This document shows, one piece after another, positions 53,344 through 61,278 of a stretch of 64,000 bases of DNA. The DNA is from Thermoanaerobaculia bacterium (GTDB lineage: Bacteria; Acidobacteriota; Thermoanaerobaculia; Multivoradales; J023): the NCBI GenBank assembly GCA_028066595.1, contig JALCBJ010000032.1, forward strand, positions 1 to 64,000. The letters are read 5' to 3'. The position numbers were made by a program, and so were the translations under genes. The notes beneath the pieces were generated by a model. The model had not been told where the DNA came from. It worked only from the letters and a program-made list of their open reading frames with translations, and did not search any database. Every line of letters starts with the position of its first letter. The first letter of the stretch is position 1.

Positions 53344-53521
53344 CGACTTGGCGCGGGACATCCCTACATCGCGGGCCGACTTGGAGTTCTTCCGGCGCAG
53401 CGAGGGTCGCTCCAAGAACCTGCTTCCTCATCTGGATCAGCTCACACGTGCCGTTCGATCGCTGGGGCTTCGCCCGAGCCGAGCCACTGCCGAAGGTCGG
53501 GCTCCCTTCGAGCTGGAGTAG
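53321..53521 (+). CDS. Small partner of the nucleotidyltransferase
   Basis: 66 residues from GTG 53321, inside the end of the nucleotidyltransferase gene. Polar, helical (STLDLDDLARDIPTSRADLE, HLDQLTRAVRSLGLRPSR). No family recognised. A small overlapping partner is the usual layout of nucleotidyltransferase toxin-antitoxin modules, so it is probably the partner; the assignment rests on position. Confidence 0.5.
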   Translation: MSSTLDLDDLARDIPTSRADLEFFRRSEGRSKNLLPHLDQLTRAVRSLGLRPSRATAEGRAPFELE

Positions 53522-53931
53522 ACCTCGACGGCTTGCACCCTCCCGTCAGCCTCCGGATTCGTGGGCCCAATGCACCCGGCAAGATGCCGGCGGTCCCAGC
53601 ACCTATTCGACTCGGTCCCCGGGGCGTTGGCTGAGTCGGTAGCTGACTAGCGAGACCGGAGCCCGCGGTTCGCCATCCCGCTCGCCGAGCAGACATGAAA
53701 GCTCTTGTTCAGCCGGGCGGTGGCGATGTCTCGACGACGTTGTCGGTCGTCGCGCAGGCAGCACCACCTGTACTTCTTGCCACTACCGCAATGACAAGGC
53801 TCGTTGCGTTCCACCGAACCGAACGCGGCGCCATGGCAACGATTTAGATCTGTCCGTGGCAGTCGGCGTTTGGCGAGGCCGGTGTTGCAGTGGCGTTATC
53901 TCCCGCCGTGGGCGCAATAGCAGGGAGTCCC
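53522..53931. other. Spacer with a SEC-C fragment
   Basis: 410 bases. The only recognisable element is the short SEC-C frame at 53647-53814 on the minus strand. The remainder shows no repeat, RNA or T-tailed hairpin. Confidence 0.5.
53647..53814 (-). pseudogene. SEC-C motif mini-ORF or gene remnant
   Basis: 55 codons from GTG 53814 read VERNEPCHCGSGKKYRWCCL near the start, a complete SEC-C zinc motif (CxC-x8-CC) like the end of SecA and of small metal-binding proteins. The frame is open further upstream (TDLNRCHGAAFGS) to a TAA, but no start codon or ribosome-binding site precedes it. The last 25 residues are not family-like. It may be the 3' remnant of a lost SEC-C gene. Too short to be called otherwise. 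Confidence 0.5.
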
Positions 53932-55578
53932 TCAAGGTCTGCTTTCAATCTTGATGATCTGGGGCTCTCCGGTGGTGGTGATCGTCACTTCGAGCGCCCC
54001 GCCCCACGGACTCGACGGTCGACTGAAGGTCACCTCAAACAGATCGTTGACCCGGGTCTGTACCTCACTTCCATCTGGAGCCACCGCGCAAGTCGACAGA
54101 TATTCGAGGCGATCTGCTTTCGTGGTGCTGTAGAAAGGGTGCTGGGAGAACACCTCTAACGGGGCAATGTCTCGGCTGCCATGGGGCTTCTGGCCTATCG
54201 AGGCCAGTACTCCAATCAAGCGGTCGTAAAGTGGCTGAACCCTCTCGATGCAGGACTTCGCCTTTGCCTCGAAATCGGCCATCGTTTCCTTCAAGTATTC
54301 CGCGAGATCGTGGTGTTCCCAGTATTCAGCTGTTTCGTAGGCAAACTCTTCGTCCTCTTCTCTATCCTGAAGATACGGTGGCACACCTTGTTCGATCATG
54401 TGATCGATCATCTGTTTCCGGCCGGCCTTGGCTGCGCGATGCAGGAGATCGGCCTGCTCCCTGCGATCCACTGCTTCACCGTCGAAGAACTCTGTGAACG
54501 TCTTGATGTCGTTGTGTTCGACTGCGAGGCTCAGCTTCTCCTTGAGGCTCAAATCGTCATAGAAGCCGTCCGGCACTCGATAATCGTGAATGCCACGGGC
54601 CTCGACGAACTCGATCAACTTTGGGGTTCGCTGCATCGCGGCCCAATAGGCATTCGTCCCGTCCTTGCCGACGTGGCCGATGTCAGCACCCAATTCGATC
54701 CAGATCTCGGCCAGTTGGATGATCTCTTCGACGTCGAGGTCGTAGTAGCTGAGCAGGTGGAAGAGAGGAAAGCTGCCGTCATGGGCCTCGTGGTTGATGT
54801 TCGCGCCCGCACGGACTAGTGGCTCGACAAAGGAGTGCCGACCCAATCGGCGGTGTTCAGCCGCGAGAGACACAGGTGTTCGCCCTTTGGTGTCGACGAG
54901 ATTCACGTCGAGCCCACAGCCGAGCAAGAACTCGACGATCGGCTCTGCGCCGAGCTCGATGGCGACATGCAGCATGGTCATTCCGGGCGTCAGCTCGAAG
55001 GAGAGGTACTCGTCTTCGGTTTCGATCTTCACATCGCGAGGCTCTTGCACCCGGGCGTTTACATCGACACCACGCGCGATGGCGGATTCGAGAAGTCCGA
55101 CATCGCCTGTCTTCAACAGGTGAAGAAGCAGCGGCGCGCCGTCGATGGTCTGATTTAGGTTGGTGGAATCCTGGGCTACCAACTCACCGAGCCGCTCTGC
55201 CTCTTGATTGACCACCGCGTAGTAGAGATCCACGGCTGGAGACATCTTCCGGACGCCCTCGAGCAAGACCTTCTTGGATGTCTTCTTGCCTTTCTCGAAA
55301 CAGCGGAGGGCTTTGCCTCCTGTCTGGGAATCGGAGCACTCCAACAAGAGCCAGTCCGGATCAGTCGAGGCCAGAGTGTCGAAGAGGCCCCCTCGCTCGA
55401 GCGGATCGTCACCCATGAGATGAGCGATGATGGCGTTGTCGAAGACCACGGAATCCTCGATGTAGTGCTCGCCGTACTGCGAAGGAATCTCATGGGGTGG
55501 AGAGAACCATGACCGAAATTCCCGAATGCGCTCGGCGTCCTGGTGCGCAACGACGATCCGACTGTATATCCCTGACAT
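53932..55578 (-). CDS. Ankyrin-repeat protein
   Basis: 548 residues. The N-terminal 115 residues are of unknown type (IYSRIVVAHQDAERIREFRS, DPDWLLLECSD). At about 115-420 there are ankyrin-like repeats (GMTMLHVAIELGAEPIVEFL; GRTPVSLAAEHRRLGRHSFV; LLHRAAKAGRKQMIDHMIEQ). The C-terminal 100 residues form a beta-rich domain. No signal peptide. Codon use is less GC-biased than in the neighbours, which fits transfer. Function unknown; protein-protein interaction is likely. Confidence 0.8.
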   Translation of the reverse strand: MSGIYSRIVVAHQDAERIREFRSWFSPPHEIPSQYGEHYIEDSVVFDNAIIAHLMGDDPLERGGLFDTLASTDPDWLLLECSDSQTGGKALRCFEKGKKTSKKVLLEGVRKMSPAVDLYYAVVNQEAERLGELVAQDSTNLNQTIDGAPLLLHLLKTGDVGLLESAIARGVDVNARVQEPRDVKIETEDEYLSFELTPGMTMLHVAIELGAEPIVEFLLGCGLDVNLVDTKGRTPVSLAAEHRRLGRHSFVEPLVRAGANINHEAHDGSFPLFHLLSYYDLDVEEIIQLAEIWIELGADIGHVGKDGTNAYWAAMQRTPKLIEFVEARGIHDYRVPDGFYDDLSLKEKLSLAVEHNDIKTFTEFFDGEAVDRREQADLLHRAAKAGRKQMIDHMIEQGVPPYLQDREEDEEFAYETAEYWEHHDLAEYLKETMADFEAKAKSCIERVQPLYDRLIGVLASIGQKPHGSRDIAPLEVFSQHPFYSTTKADRLEYLSTCAVAPDGSEVQTRVNDLFEVTFSRPSSPWGGALEVTITTTGEPQIIKIESRP

Positions 55579-55962
55579 TTTCGATCGACTCCGTTCGTTC
55601 TTGTTTCGAGCTTTCGGCGGTCAACGTCGGTCTGCTCGGATAGGTATTCGAGATCTAGAAATCTCTACTGCTCTTTCGGTTGTTTGCGGAACCGTCGAGT
55701 ACGCGTGCCCAGAATCGAAGTGCACTCTTCTGGCATGTTGACCTGTACGCCGAGGCCGCGGTGTTGAGGCTGATACGCGGCTGTAGGGCCAACCCCTGAA
55801 CGCTAGGCAAGCGGCTTCCCGGCGGTGGCGCACCTCGGGCGATGCTGCGCCGCGGGCCGTCGACGATCTGACAAAGATGGACGCGGATCGCCCGGCGTGA
55901 TCTCGATCGCGAGGACTTCGCCGGAGCAGCAGGCTCGATGAGGGGTGCTTCTTCCGTATCGC

Positions 55963-55985
55963 GTGTATCACTACACATGATACAC
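55963..55985. promoter_or_regulatory. 23-bp operator palindrome
   Basis: GTGTATCA (55963-55970), 7-nt centre, TGATACAC (55978-55985): a perfect 8-bp inverted repeat. It contains GTGTA-N13-TACAC, the same half-sites and spacing as the palindrome at 46659-46685. Likely bound by the same or a related dimeric (GntR/YtrA-like) regulator. Confidence 0.55.
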
Positions 55986-56177
55986 CTGGAGATGTCAAGG
56001 TCCTGCCGGAAGTCGGCGCCCTATCGCGTAGTATTCGAATCGATCGTCCGGAGTTGGTGGCAGACCACCTCGAGGAGGTTTTGCAAGAGGTGGCGGCCGG
56101 TTCGCGATGAGGTGTAGACGTCGATTCGTCTCGTCGTTGGCCCGCGCATTCGGCTCGACTCCTACCTGCCTGGTGGT

Positions 56178-56206
56178 TGACACTTGGTCCGGACTTCTGT
56201 ACCGTC
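56178..56206 (+). promoter_or_regulatory. Promoter of the divergent EF-Tu leader
   Basis: TTGACA (56178-56183), exactly 17 bases, TACCGT (56201-56206). The -35 box is perfect, the -10 box matches 3 of 6. Transcription would cover about 240 nt to the terminator at 56421-56461, upstream of the EF-Tu paralogue. Confidence 0.5.
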
Positions 56207-56420
56207 CAGCGACTATGTGCCGGATCCTCCCCTACCACCGATTCTTCGACGGGTCGAACTCGCCGATGGCGATGAATGTGACCGAAGACATGGGTTCTTG
56301 CCTCCAGCTGGTCTCAGCTGACGGTATAGAAACATCTACGCTCGGCACATCTTCATCCGCCCGCGTAACCCGGAGGACCACCGCTTTCTAGACGGCGAAT
56401 TCATCAGCCAAGTCTGAACG

Positions 56421-56461
56421 AACCCCCTCCGGCTCGAGCGCCCGAGGGGGTTTTCGTTTTT
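56421..56461 (+). terminator. Rho-independent terminator (possible attenuator) before EF-Tu paralogue
   Basis: AACCCCCTC (56421-56429) pairs with GAGGGGGTT (56444-56452), 9 bp with a 14-nt loop, followed by TTCGTTTTT. It stands 135 bases before the EF-Tu paralogue, on the same strand. Either it ends a short RNA made from 56178 or it attenuates the downstream gene. Confidence 0.75.
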
Positions 56462-56530
56462 CTGGCCTCGTTCACTTCATGAAATCGATTCGTTTCAGTT
56501 CTCGGCTCCAACCCGGGGGAGCCGCGAAAC

Positions 56531-56556
56531 GCCTGGCGGCCACGTGGTCGCCAGGC
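56531..56556 (+). promoter_or_regulatory. 5'-UTR hairpin of the EF-Tu paralogue
   Basis: GCCTGGCG (56531-56538) and CGCCAGGC (56549-56556) pair, and the loop GCCACGTGGT can extend the stem to about 13 bp with one G-T pair. It ends 40 bases before the start codon, and AAGGAGG follows at about 7 bases from the ATG. A role in expression control is inferred. Confidence 0.5.
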
Positions 56557-56595
56557 ACCTTCATCTACGACGTGCGAAAGACAAGGAGGTAAGTC

Positions 56596-57774
56596 ATGAA
56601 CAAGCTGCACGTCAATATTGGAACCATCGGTCACGTCGACCACGGAAAAACCACGCTCACCGCCGCAATCAGCGCCATTCAGGCGCACCGGTTCGGCGGC
56701 AGCGCGCTGGGCTTCGATCAGATCGACAAGGCGCCCGAAGAGAAGGAGCGTGGAATCACGATCAACGTGGCGCACCTTCAGTACGAGAGTGCTGGCCGTA
56801 TCTACGCACACATCGACTGCCCGGGACACGCCGACTTCATCAAGAACATGATCACCGGTGCGTCCCAGATGGACGGTGCCATCCTTTTGGTGGATGGTTC
56901 CCAAGGGCCCCAGCCACAGACACTGGAGCACTTGGTGCTGGCCCGCCAGGTGGGAGTCGACCGGCTGGTCGTGTTCATCAACAAGGTGGACGTGGCCGAT
57001 CCGGAATTGCTGGAGCTCGTCGAGCTCGAGGTGGCCGAGATGCTCGTAGCCCGCGAGTATCCCGATTCACCGATCGTGCGCGGCTCGGCTTTGCTCGCTC
57101 TGCGAGCGGCGAACGAGGGCCGCTGGGACGACCCGGCGATCTCGGCTATTTCGGAGCTGGTGGATGCCGTCGATCAGCACGTGCCGGATCCGGTCCGCAA
57201 CCTGGAAGCGCCGTTCCTTCTGCCCATCGAGAGCGTGCACACCATCTCGGGCCGCGGTACGGTGGTCACCGGGCGGGTGGAGACCGGCTCCGTGGCTATC
57301 GGCGATGAGGTGGAGATCGTGGGTCTGGTGGCGGATGATGCGCCTCGGCGTGTCGTTGTCACTGGAACCCAGGCCTTTCACCGCGACGTGCCGCGAGCAG
57401 CCGCCGGCATGAACGTTGGTCTCCTCCTGCGCGGCCTGAAGCGCGACGAGGTGGTCCGTGGACAGGTGCTGGCTAGCCCAGGCGCTGTGAAACAGCGGCG
57501 ACTGGGTACTGCAGAGCTGTTCGCGCTCGCGGCCGAAGAGGGTGGACGTACCACACCCTTCGGTCTCGGCTACCGACCACAGTTCTTCTTCGGCCCCACC
57601 GACGTCACTGGCACCATCGTCGGCATCGATGCTGGCGAGCAGGTGACGCCTGGCGGCCGCGGAACCGTCCGCTTCGAGCTGGAGAAGGCCATCGGTCTGA
57701 AGGCTGGCATGCGTTTCGCCGTCCGTGAGGGCAGCCGAACCGTCGGCGCCGGCCTGGTGACGGAAGCGGCTTAG
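56596..57774 (+). CDS. Divergent EF-Tu paralogue
   Basis: 392 residues with an AGGAGG site before the ATG. All GTPase motifs are intact: GHVDHGKTT (12-20), ERGITI (51-56), DCPGHAD with the catalytic His78, NKVD (129-132) and SAL. Domains 2 and 3 follow ([47 protein letters not shown]). It lacks the basic N-terminal stretch of normal EF-Tu, and many otherwise invariant positions differ: [20 protein letters not shown] for [20 protein letters not shown], and PQPQTLEH for PMPQTREH. A canonical tuf is at the window start. Divergent EF-Tu copies in other bacteria serve in antibiotic resistance or special conditions; here its role is unknown. Confidence 0.92.
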   Translation: MNKLHVNIGTIGHVDHGKTTLTAAISAIQAHRFGGSALGFDQIDKAPEEKERGITINVAHLQYESAGRIYAHIDCPGHADFIKNMITGASQMDGAILLVDGSQGPQPQTLEHLVLARQVGVDRLVVFINKVDVADPELLELVELEVAEMLVAREYPDSPIVRGSALLALRAANEGRWDDPAISAISELVDAVDQHVPDPVRNLEAPFLLPIESVHTISGRGTVVTGRVETGSVAIGDEVEIVGLVADDAPRRVVVTGTQAFHRDVPRAAAGMNVGLLLRGLKRDEVVRGQVLASPGAVKQRRLGTAELFALAAEEGGRTTPFGLGYRPQFFFGPTDVTGTIVGIDAGEQVTPGGRGTVRFELEKAIGLKAGMRFAVREGSRTVGAGLVTEAA

Positions 57775-57787
57775 GCCGGTCGTGTCG

Positions 57788-57832
57788 GGACGGAGAGACG
57801 GGGCAGATACGCCCGGTCTCTCCGTCCTTTTG
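57788..57832 (+). terminator. Rho-independent terminator of the EF-Tu paralogue
   Basis: GGACGGAGAGAC (57788-57799) and GTCTCTCCGTCC (57816-57827) form a perfect 12-bp stem, followed by TTTTGC, 13 bases after the stop codon. Confidence 0.85.
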
Positions 57833-57856
57833 CTCATGGTTGTCGACTGCAAATCG

Positions 57857-58069
57857 TCACACTCGATCACGCCAGCGGACCGGATCTCGACGTAGATCCA
57901 TAACAGCGACGACGAAGATTTCGGACTCTCGGAGGAACTCGAAGATTCGGTGGACCGCGTTATGTACCTCGTGCACGAACTCGATACCGAGTCCGCCACG
58001 TTGCTCGTCGTAGAATTCCGCTACTTCAATCAGCTCCGAGCGGGCAGCATCGGAGAATCGTACCTTCAC
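57857..58069 (-). CDS. RelE/ParE-family toxin, internally shortened
   Basis: 70 residues, against about 95 for the family. The start (KVRFSDAARSELIEVAEFYD, then EQRGGLGIEFVHEV) and the end (IFVVAVMDLRRDPVRWRDR) match ParE/RelE closely. The middle, where the rR...FPY-ivY strand lies, is missing: the chain jumps from VHRIFEF to LRESEIFVV. The frame is kept, so it looks like an in-frame deletion that removed core catalytic strands. The antitoxin gene overlaps its start by 4 bases. Probably inactive. Confidence 0.75.
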   Translation of the reverse strand: MKVRFSDAARSELIEVAEFYDEQRGGLGIEFVHEVHNAVHRIFEFLRESEIFVVAVMDLRRDPVRWRDRV

Positions 58070-58305
58070 CTCTCCCCGAAACGACTCGCGAGATCCGCGA
58101 AGACTTCTTCCGAGGAATGGGAGCCGAGATCGCCGCGGTCATAGGCATCGATCCGATCTTCGCACTCCTGGGCCCAGGCTGCATCGATCCGCTGTCGCTC
58201 GTTGGATGTAAAGCTGTCGAGAAGAGTCTCGATGAGCTGGGCCCGATCCTTCGGATCAAGATCCAGAGCCTGGTCGAGAATCGGTTGGATTGCAGTGGCC
58301 GCCAT
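58066..58305 (-). CDS. Addiction-module antitoxin (PF09720 type)
   Basis: 79 residues. The family core ALDLDPKDRAQLIETLLDSF, the WAQECEDRIDAYDRGD stretch and the C-terminal SSEEVFADLASRF all match the addiction-module component that partners ParE/RelE toxins. It would neutralise the toxin and repress its own promoter. Start codon ATG 58305. Confidence 0.85.
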   Translation of the reverse strand: MAATAIQPILDQALDLDPKDRAQLIETLLDSFTSNERQRIDAAWAQECEDRIDAYDRGDLGSHSSEEVFADLASRFGER

Positions 58306-58353
58306 TCAGCAATTCTACCCGAGAACGCGGGCCTGCGATCCGTCGTTCGTTGC

Positions 58354-58785
58354 CTAGGACTCGATACTCACCAGCCTGTTGGTGACGAGACCCCAGAACG
58401 CAGGCTCACGCCCCCGGAAGTACCATCCGAGGTGGCTTCCACACTTTCGGCAGACGGCGAACTGCCATCGATATCCGGAGAACCACGAGTGCTCGTCGGT
58501 GGGGTCTCCTACGCTCGCGGATCCGGGAGCTGCGTCGAAACAGGCGAACTCGAATTCCACGTGCGACGGGTTGGTCCGTCGATGTACGTGCCTACCGGCG
58601 ATCTCGATGCGCGCTGCGTGGTCGGTGATGTGGTGTCCACAGGCGCGGCACACCAGACGAATCTCTCGCTGATCCGTTTCCTCGGGCCGTGTTTCATCGC
58701 TACCCCGTGGAACTCCCTTGATCGTCCTTCGCTGCAGCAGAGTCAGCGGACGGGGAGCTGATGGGGCTTGGTGAGAGTCGAGCAT
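58354..58785 (-). CDS. CULT-domain (cereblon-like) zinc protein
   Basis: 143 residues. Residues 44-140 match the CULT domain, the thalidomide-binding fold of cereblon: zinc Cys46/Cys49 (VCRACG) and Cys112/Cys115 (VCRKCG), and the three Trp of the aromatic cage at 101 (EHSWFSGY), 107 (GYRWQF) and 121 (HLGWYF), followed by FWGLV. The first 40 residues are polar and disordered. Single-domain CULT proteins are known from bacteria (for example in Magnetospirillum); their natural ligand is unsettled. The gene sits between the antitoxin and the agmatinase gene. Confidence 0.85.
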   Translation of the reverse strand: MLDSHQAPSAPRPLTLLQRRTIKGVPRGSDETRPEETDQREIRLVCRACGHHITDHAARIEIAGRHVHRRTNPSHVEFEFACFDAAPGSASVGDPTDEHSWFSGYRWQFAVCRKCGSHLGWYFRGREPAFWGLVTNRLVSIES

Positions 58786-58834
58786 TCCTTGTCGGTAAAC
58801 GGGGGCCAGTACCTCAACTCTACGCCGCTCGATT

Positions 58835-59776
58835 TCAGGATCGGAAACGGGTCGCGATCACCTCGATCAGCAGCTGAACTGCCATGTGTTGCGTGAGCTC
58901 GGCCGGGTCGAGATAGGGGTTCACCTCCACCAGGTCGACTCCTACCAGGCGGCCTCGGTCGGCCAGGCCGAGGGCTAGCTTCTTGACTTGGGTGAAGGTG
59001 AGCCCTTCGGCTTCGGGGCTCTCGGTGCCGGGAGCGATCGAGGGGTCCAGTCCGTCGATATCGATGGAGAGGTAGTAGTTGCCGACGTCGCCACATTCTT
59101 CGAGCAGAGCCTCGATACCGCGCTCGAAGACGTCATAGTTGGAGAAGGTGAGGTGACCGTTGGCGCGGCTCTCGCGTAGGTCCTGGTCCGTGGACTTGAT
59201 GCCCCTGATGCCGAAGTTCAGGATGCGACCGACGTGGTCGAGCTCGTGGGCACGGCGGAACGGGCTGTTGTTGGTAAAGGGCAGGCCCATCACATCGAGC
59301 TTGTAGTCGAGATGCGCGTCGACCAGCACGATGGTGAGTGGGCCGAGCTCCTCGAAAGCCCGCAGAACCGGATAGCTGATCGAGTGGTCGCCACCGAGGA
59401 CCACAGGAAGCGCACCACAGGCGAGGATCCCCTTCAGGTGTTGTTCGATGCGCTCGAAGTTTTGTTCGCGCTTGTAGTAGACCGTGTCGACATCTCCGGT
59501 GTCGACGATCCGGACGCCTTCGAGAAGCTGACGGTCGCGGTTGATGTCGAAAAAGCCCCTCGATGCGTGTCCGCGGCCGAGGAATCCGAAGCGGCCCGAC
59601 GCGTCGCGGATGGCGCGTGGCGCCTGTCGGGAGCCGGGCCGCATGGCGGTGGCACCGTCGTACGGGATGCCGACGACGGCTACATCGGCTTCGAGATTCT
59701 CGAGGTCGGTCTCGAATGGTGACTTGCAGAAGGTCGCGATGCCCGTGTGGGGCTGAGAGGTCGGTTGGTACGCCAT
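58835..59776 (-). CDS. speB: Agmatinase/arginase-family ureohydrolase
   Basis: 313 residues from ATG 59776, with GGAG 8 bases upstream; an in-frame GTG six codons earlier is the alternative. Mn-binding motifs: VVLGGDHSISYP, VLVDAHLDYK (DAHxD) and SIDIDGLDPSIAPG (DxDxxDP). GIPYDGATAMRPGSRQAP is the agmatinase-type N-terminal stretch. It would hydrolyse agmatine to putrescine and urea; guanidinobutyrase-like substrates are also possible, so the symbol is tentative. Confidence 0.88.
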   Translation of the reverse strand: MAYQPTSQPHTGIATFCKSPFETDLENLEADVAVVGIPYDGATAMRPGSRQAPRAIRDASGRFGFLGRGHASRGFFDINRDRQLLEGVRIVDTGDVDTVYYKREQNFERIEQHLKGILACGALPVVLGGDHSISYPVLRAFEELGPLTIVLVDAHLDYKLDVMGLPFTNNSPFRRAHELDHVGRILNFGIRGIKSTDQDLRESRANGHLTFSNYDVFERGIEALLEECGDVGNYYLSIDIDGLDPSIAPGTESPEAEGLTFTQVKKLALGLADRGRLVGVDLVEVNPYLDPAELTQHMAVQLLIEVIATRFRS

Positions 59777-59854
59777 GGTTGGATTCTCCTGCACCCGGGC
59801 GGCGGCCTCGGATGGCGAATAGTTCTACGAGCGGCGTACCGGGCGTGGTTCTCC

Positions 59855-60679
59855 TCAGGGTTTCGCGGTCGACTTTGCGACCCGAAAGCGGAACGCCTCC
59901 AGGGTCTCTTCGGAATCCGTACCTGGAACGACGATCCGTGCTCGGTACTCGCCGGATGAGAGGATCGCGGTGGGTAGCAGCACGGTGTAGGTGCCTGTCT
60001 CTGAGCGCTCGAGACCGCCCTGTCGCCAGGTCGTTCGTGAGTCCGGGCCCACGATCTCGAGCCCGAGATCGGCGTCGTGAGGAGGATTCACGTCCGAGAT
60101 CAGGACAAGCGCAGCGAAGGGAACGTCGTCGCCCAGATCGACCGTCGGCACGCTCGAGCCTCCGCGCCGTATCGTCTCGGGAACCAGCTCTACCATCTGC
60201 GGGTTGACGATGGGCGCATGCGCCAGCTGGTCCAGTTGCGCCCGAGCGTCGTCCCACTTCTGCCAGGTCGTGAACCAGGCGAGAGATGTCACCAACAGGG
60301 CCGCGGCTGCGACGGCCAGCCAGGGTGACGGCCGAGCCTGAGTTGCGTGATCTCTCCGAATGGGAAATGGCAGCGTCTTGGGCTCCGGCTCGTTTCCTCG
60401 TGCCCGGTTCAGCTCCTCCACGCGCGAGGAGCTCACGGCCAGACGAAGGCGGGCTGGTTCGGCGTCTTCGGCCGAAGTCGGAGTGCCGTCTGCGAGGTCG
60501 AGAAGGAGGTCGATCGGTAGATGCTCGGTGGCGGCGGCACCGAGGGCTATGGTTTCGTCGAGGGCGCTGCGACAGGATTCGCAGGCGGCGAGATGGGCTT
60601 CGACCGTCGCTTTCTCGGCGTCGCCCAGTGTGCCGTTGGCGAACCAGGGCAGCAGCTCTTGAATCTGGGTACAGCTCAT
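59855..60679 (-). CDS. Zinc-finger anti-sigma-like membrane protein
   Basis: 274 residues. N-terminal ZAS motif HLAACESC (H-x3-C-x2-C) near 29-36, one membrane helix near 118-138 (WLAVAAAALLVTSLAWFTTW), and an extracytoplasmic beta domain (IVGPDSRTTWRQGGLERSE). Overlaps the sigma factor gene by 4 bases, so the two are a regulator pair. It would hold the sigma factor at the membrane until an outside signal. Confidence 0.85.
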   Translation of the reverse strand: MSCTQIQELLPWFANGTLGDAEKATVEAHLAACESCRSALDETIALGAAATEHLPIDLLLDLADGTPTSAEDAEPARLRLAVSSSRVEELNRARGNEPEPKTLPFPIRRDHATQARPSPWLAVAAAALLVTSLAWFTTWQKWDDARAQLDQLAHAPIVNPQMVELVPETIRRGGSSVPTVDLGDDVPFAALVLISDVNPPHDADLGLEIVGPDSRTTWRQGGLERSETGTYTVLLPTAILSSGEYRARIVVPGTDSEETLEAFRFRVAKSTAKP

Positions 60680-61278
60680 TGCGTTCGGCTCTCGTTCGAA
60701 GACCGTCCTGCCTTCTCTGTCGATGCGACGGTCGAGGAAGTTACAGCGTCACGGGACGCCGTCTCGCGCTGTAGCAAGGCCTGCTCTCTGCAGCGCCGGA
60801 CGCGCACGCGGAGAGTGCCCTCGGCAACCCCCAGGGCATCGCTCATCTCGCGGTAACTCCTGCCTTCGACGATCATCCGCCAGAGCTGTCGACAGGAAGC
60901 CGGCATGGTGGCAAACCGGCGCAGGAGATCGCGAACGGCGCTGGCCTGTTCGAATCGTTGCAAGGATGCAGGGTCTTCCATCCATGGAGTGACCGCTTCG
61001 ATGTCCACCCAGGCGACACGCGATCGGCGCCGCAAGCGGTCGATCACCCGATAGCGTGCGACCCGGCCGACGAACGCTTCGAGAGGGCCGGTTCCAGCAA
61101 AGCGATCGTTGTCAAAGGCCTTCAGGAGCTCGATCTGAACATCCTGGATCGCATCTTCCCAGTCTTCGCCGAGAGGTCGGCGGAAGGTCGCGATGGCCTT
61201 GGCCACCCATCGCTCTACCTGCCGAGTCGCCTCCACCTCACCGTCCTGATAGGCGGCGATCAGTGCTTGGTCTTCCAC
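60676..61278 (-). CDS. ECF-like sigma factor
   Basis: 200 residues from GTG 61278, the first start that leaves family sequence; the frame is open upstream through the CHAT gene by chance. Region 2 is seen in DWEDAIQDVQIELLKAF and VARYRVIDRLRRRSR, region 4 in SYREMSDALGVAEGTLRVRV (helix-turn-helix). The long C-terminal tail (about 170-200) is polar. The start lies 19 bases inside the CHAT-TPR gene end, and the anti-sigma gene overlaps its stop. Confidence 0.85.
   Translation of the reverse strand: MEDQALIAAYQDGEVEATRQVERWVAKAIATFRRPLGEDWEDAIQDVQIELLKAFDNDRFAGTGPLEAFVGRVARYRVIDRLRRRSRVAWVDIEAVTPWMEDPASLQRFEQASAVRDLLRRFATMPASCRQLWRMIVEGRSYREMSDALGVAEGTLRVRVRRCREQALLQRETASRDAVTSSTVASTEKAGRSSNESRTQ

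Larger units (their letters stand above)
55579..56595. other. 1-kb spacer: operator, leader promoter, terminator, hairpin
   Basis: No recognised gene. It holds the palindrome at 55963-55985, a promoter at 56178-56206, a T-tailed terminator at 56421-56461 and a hairpin at 56531-56556. A minus-strand frame at 55655-55978 (107 residues, starting inside the palindrome) and a start-less plus-strand frame reading TPGDVKVLPEVGALSRSIRI near 55985-56110 have some coding look but no family; both may be decayed genes. Confidence 0.5.

Noticed and set aside
55621-56238. 205-residue minus-strand frame in the spacer before EF-Tu2
   Set aside because: Arg/Ser/Pro-rich low-complexity translation, no start context, no family.
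56596-57774. Divergent EF-Tu as self-immunity for the lanthipeptide operon
   Set aside because: The two are 45 kb apart and lanthipeptides do not generally target EF-Tu. The only link is the unusual SpaB_C-like gene, which is too weak to support the claim.
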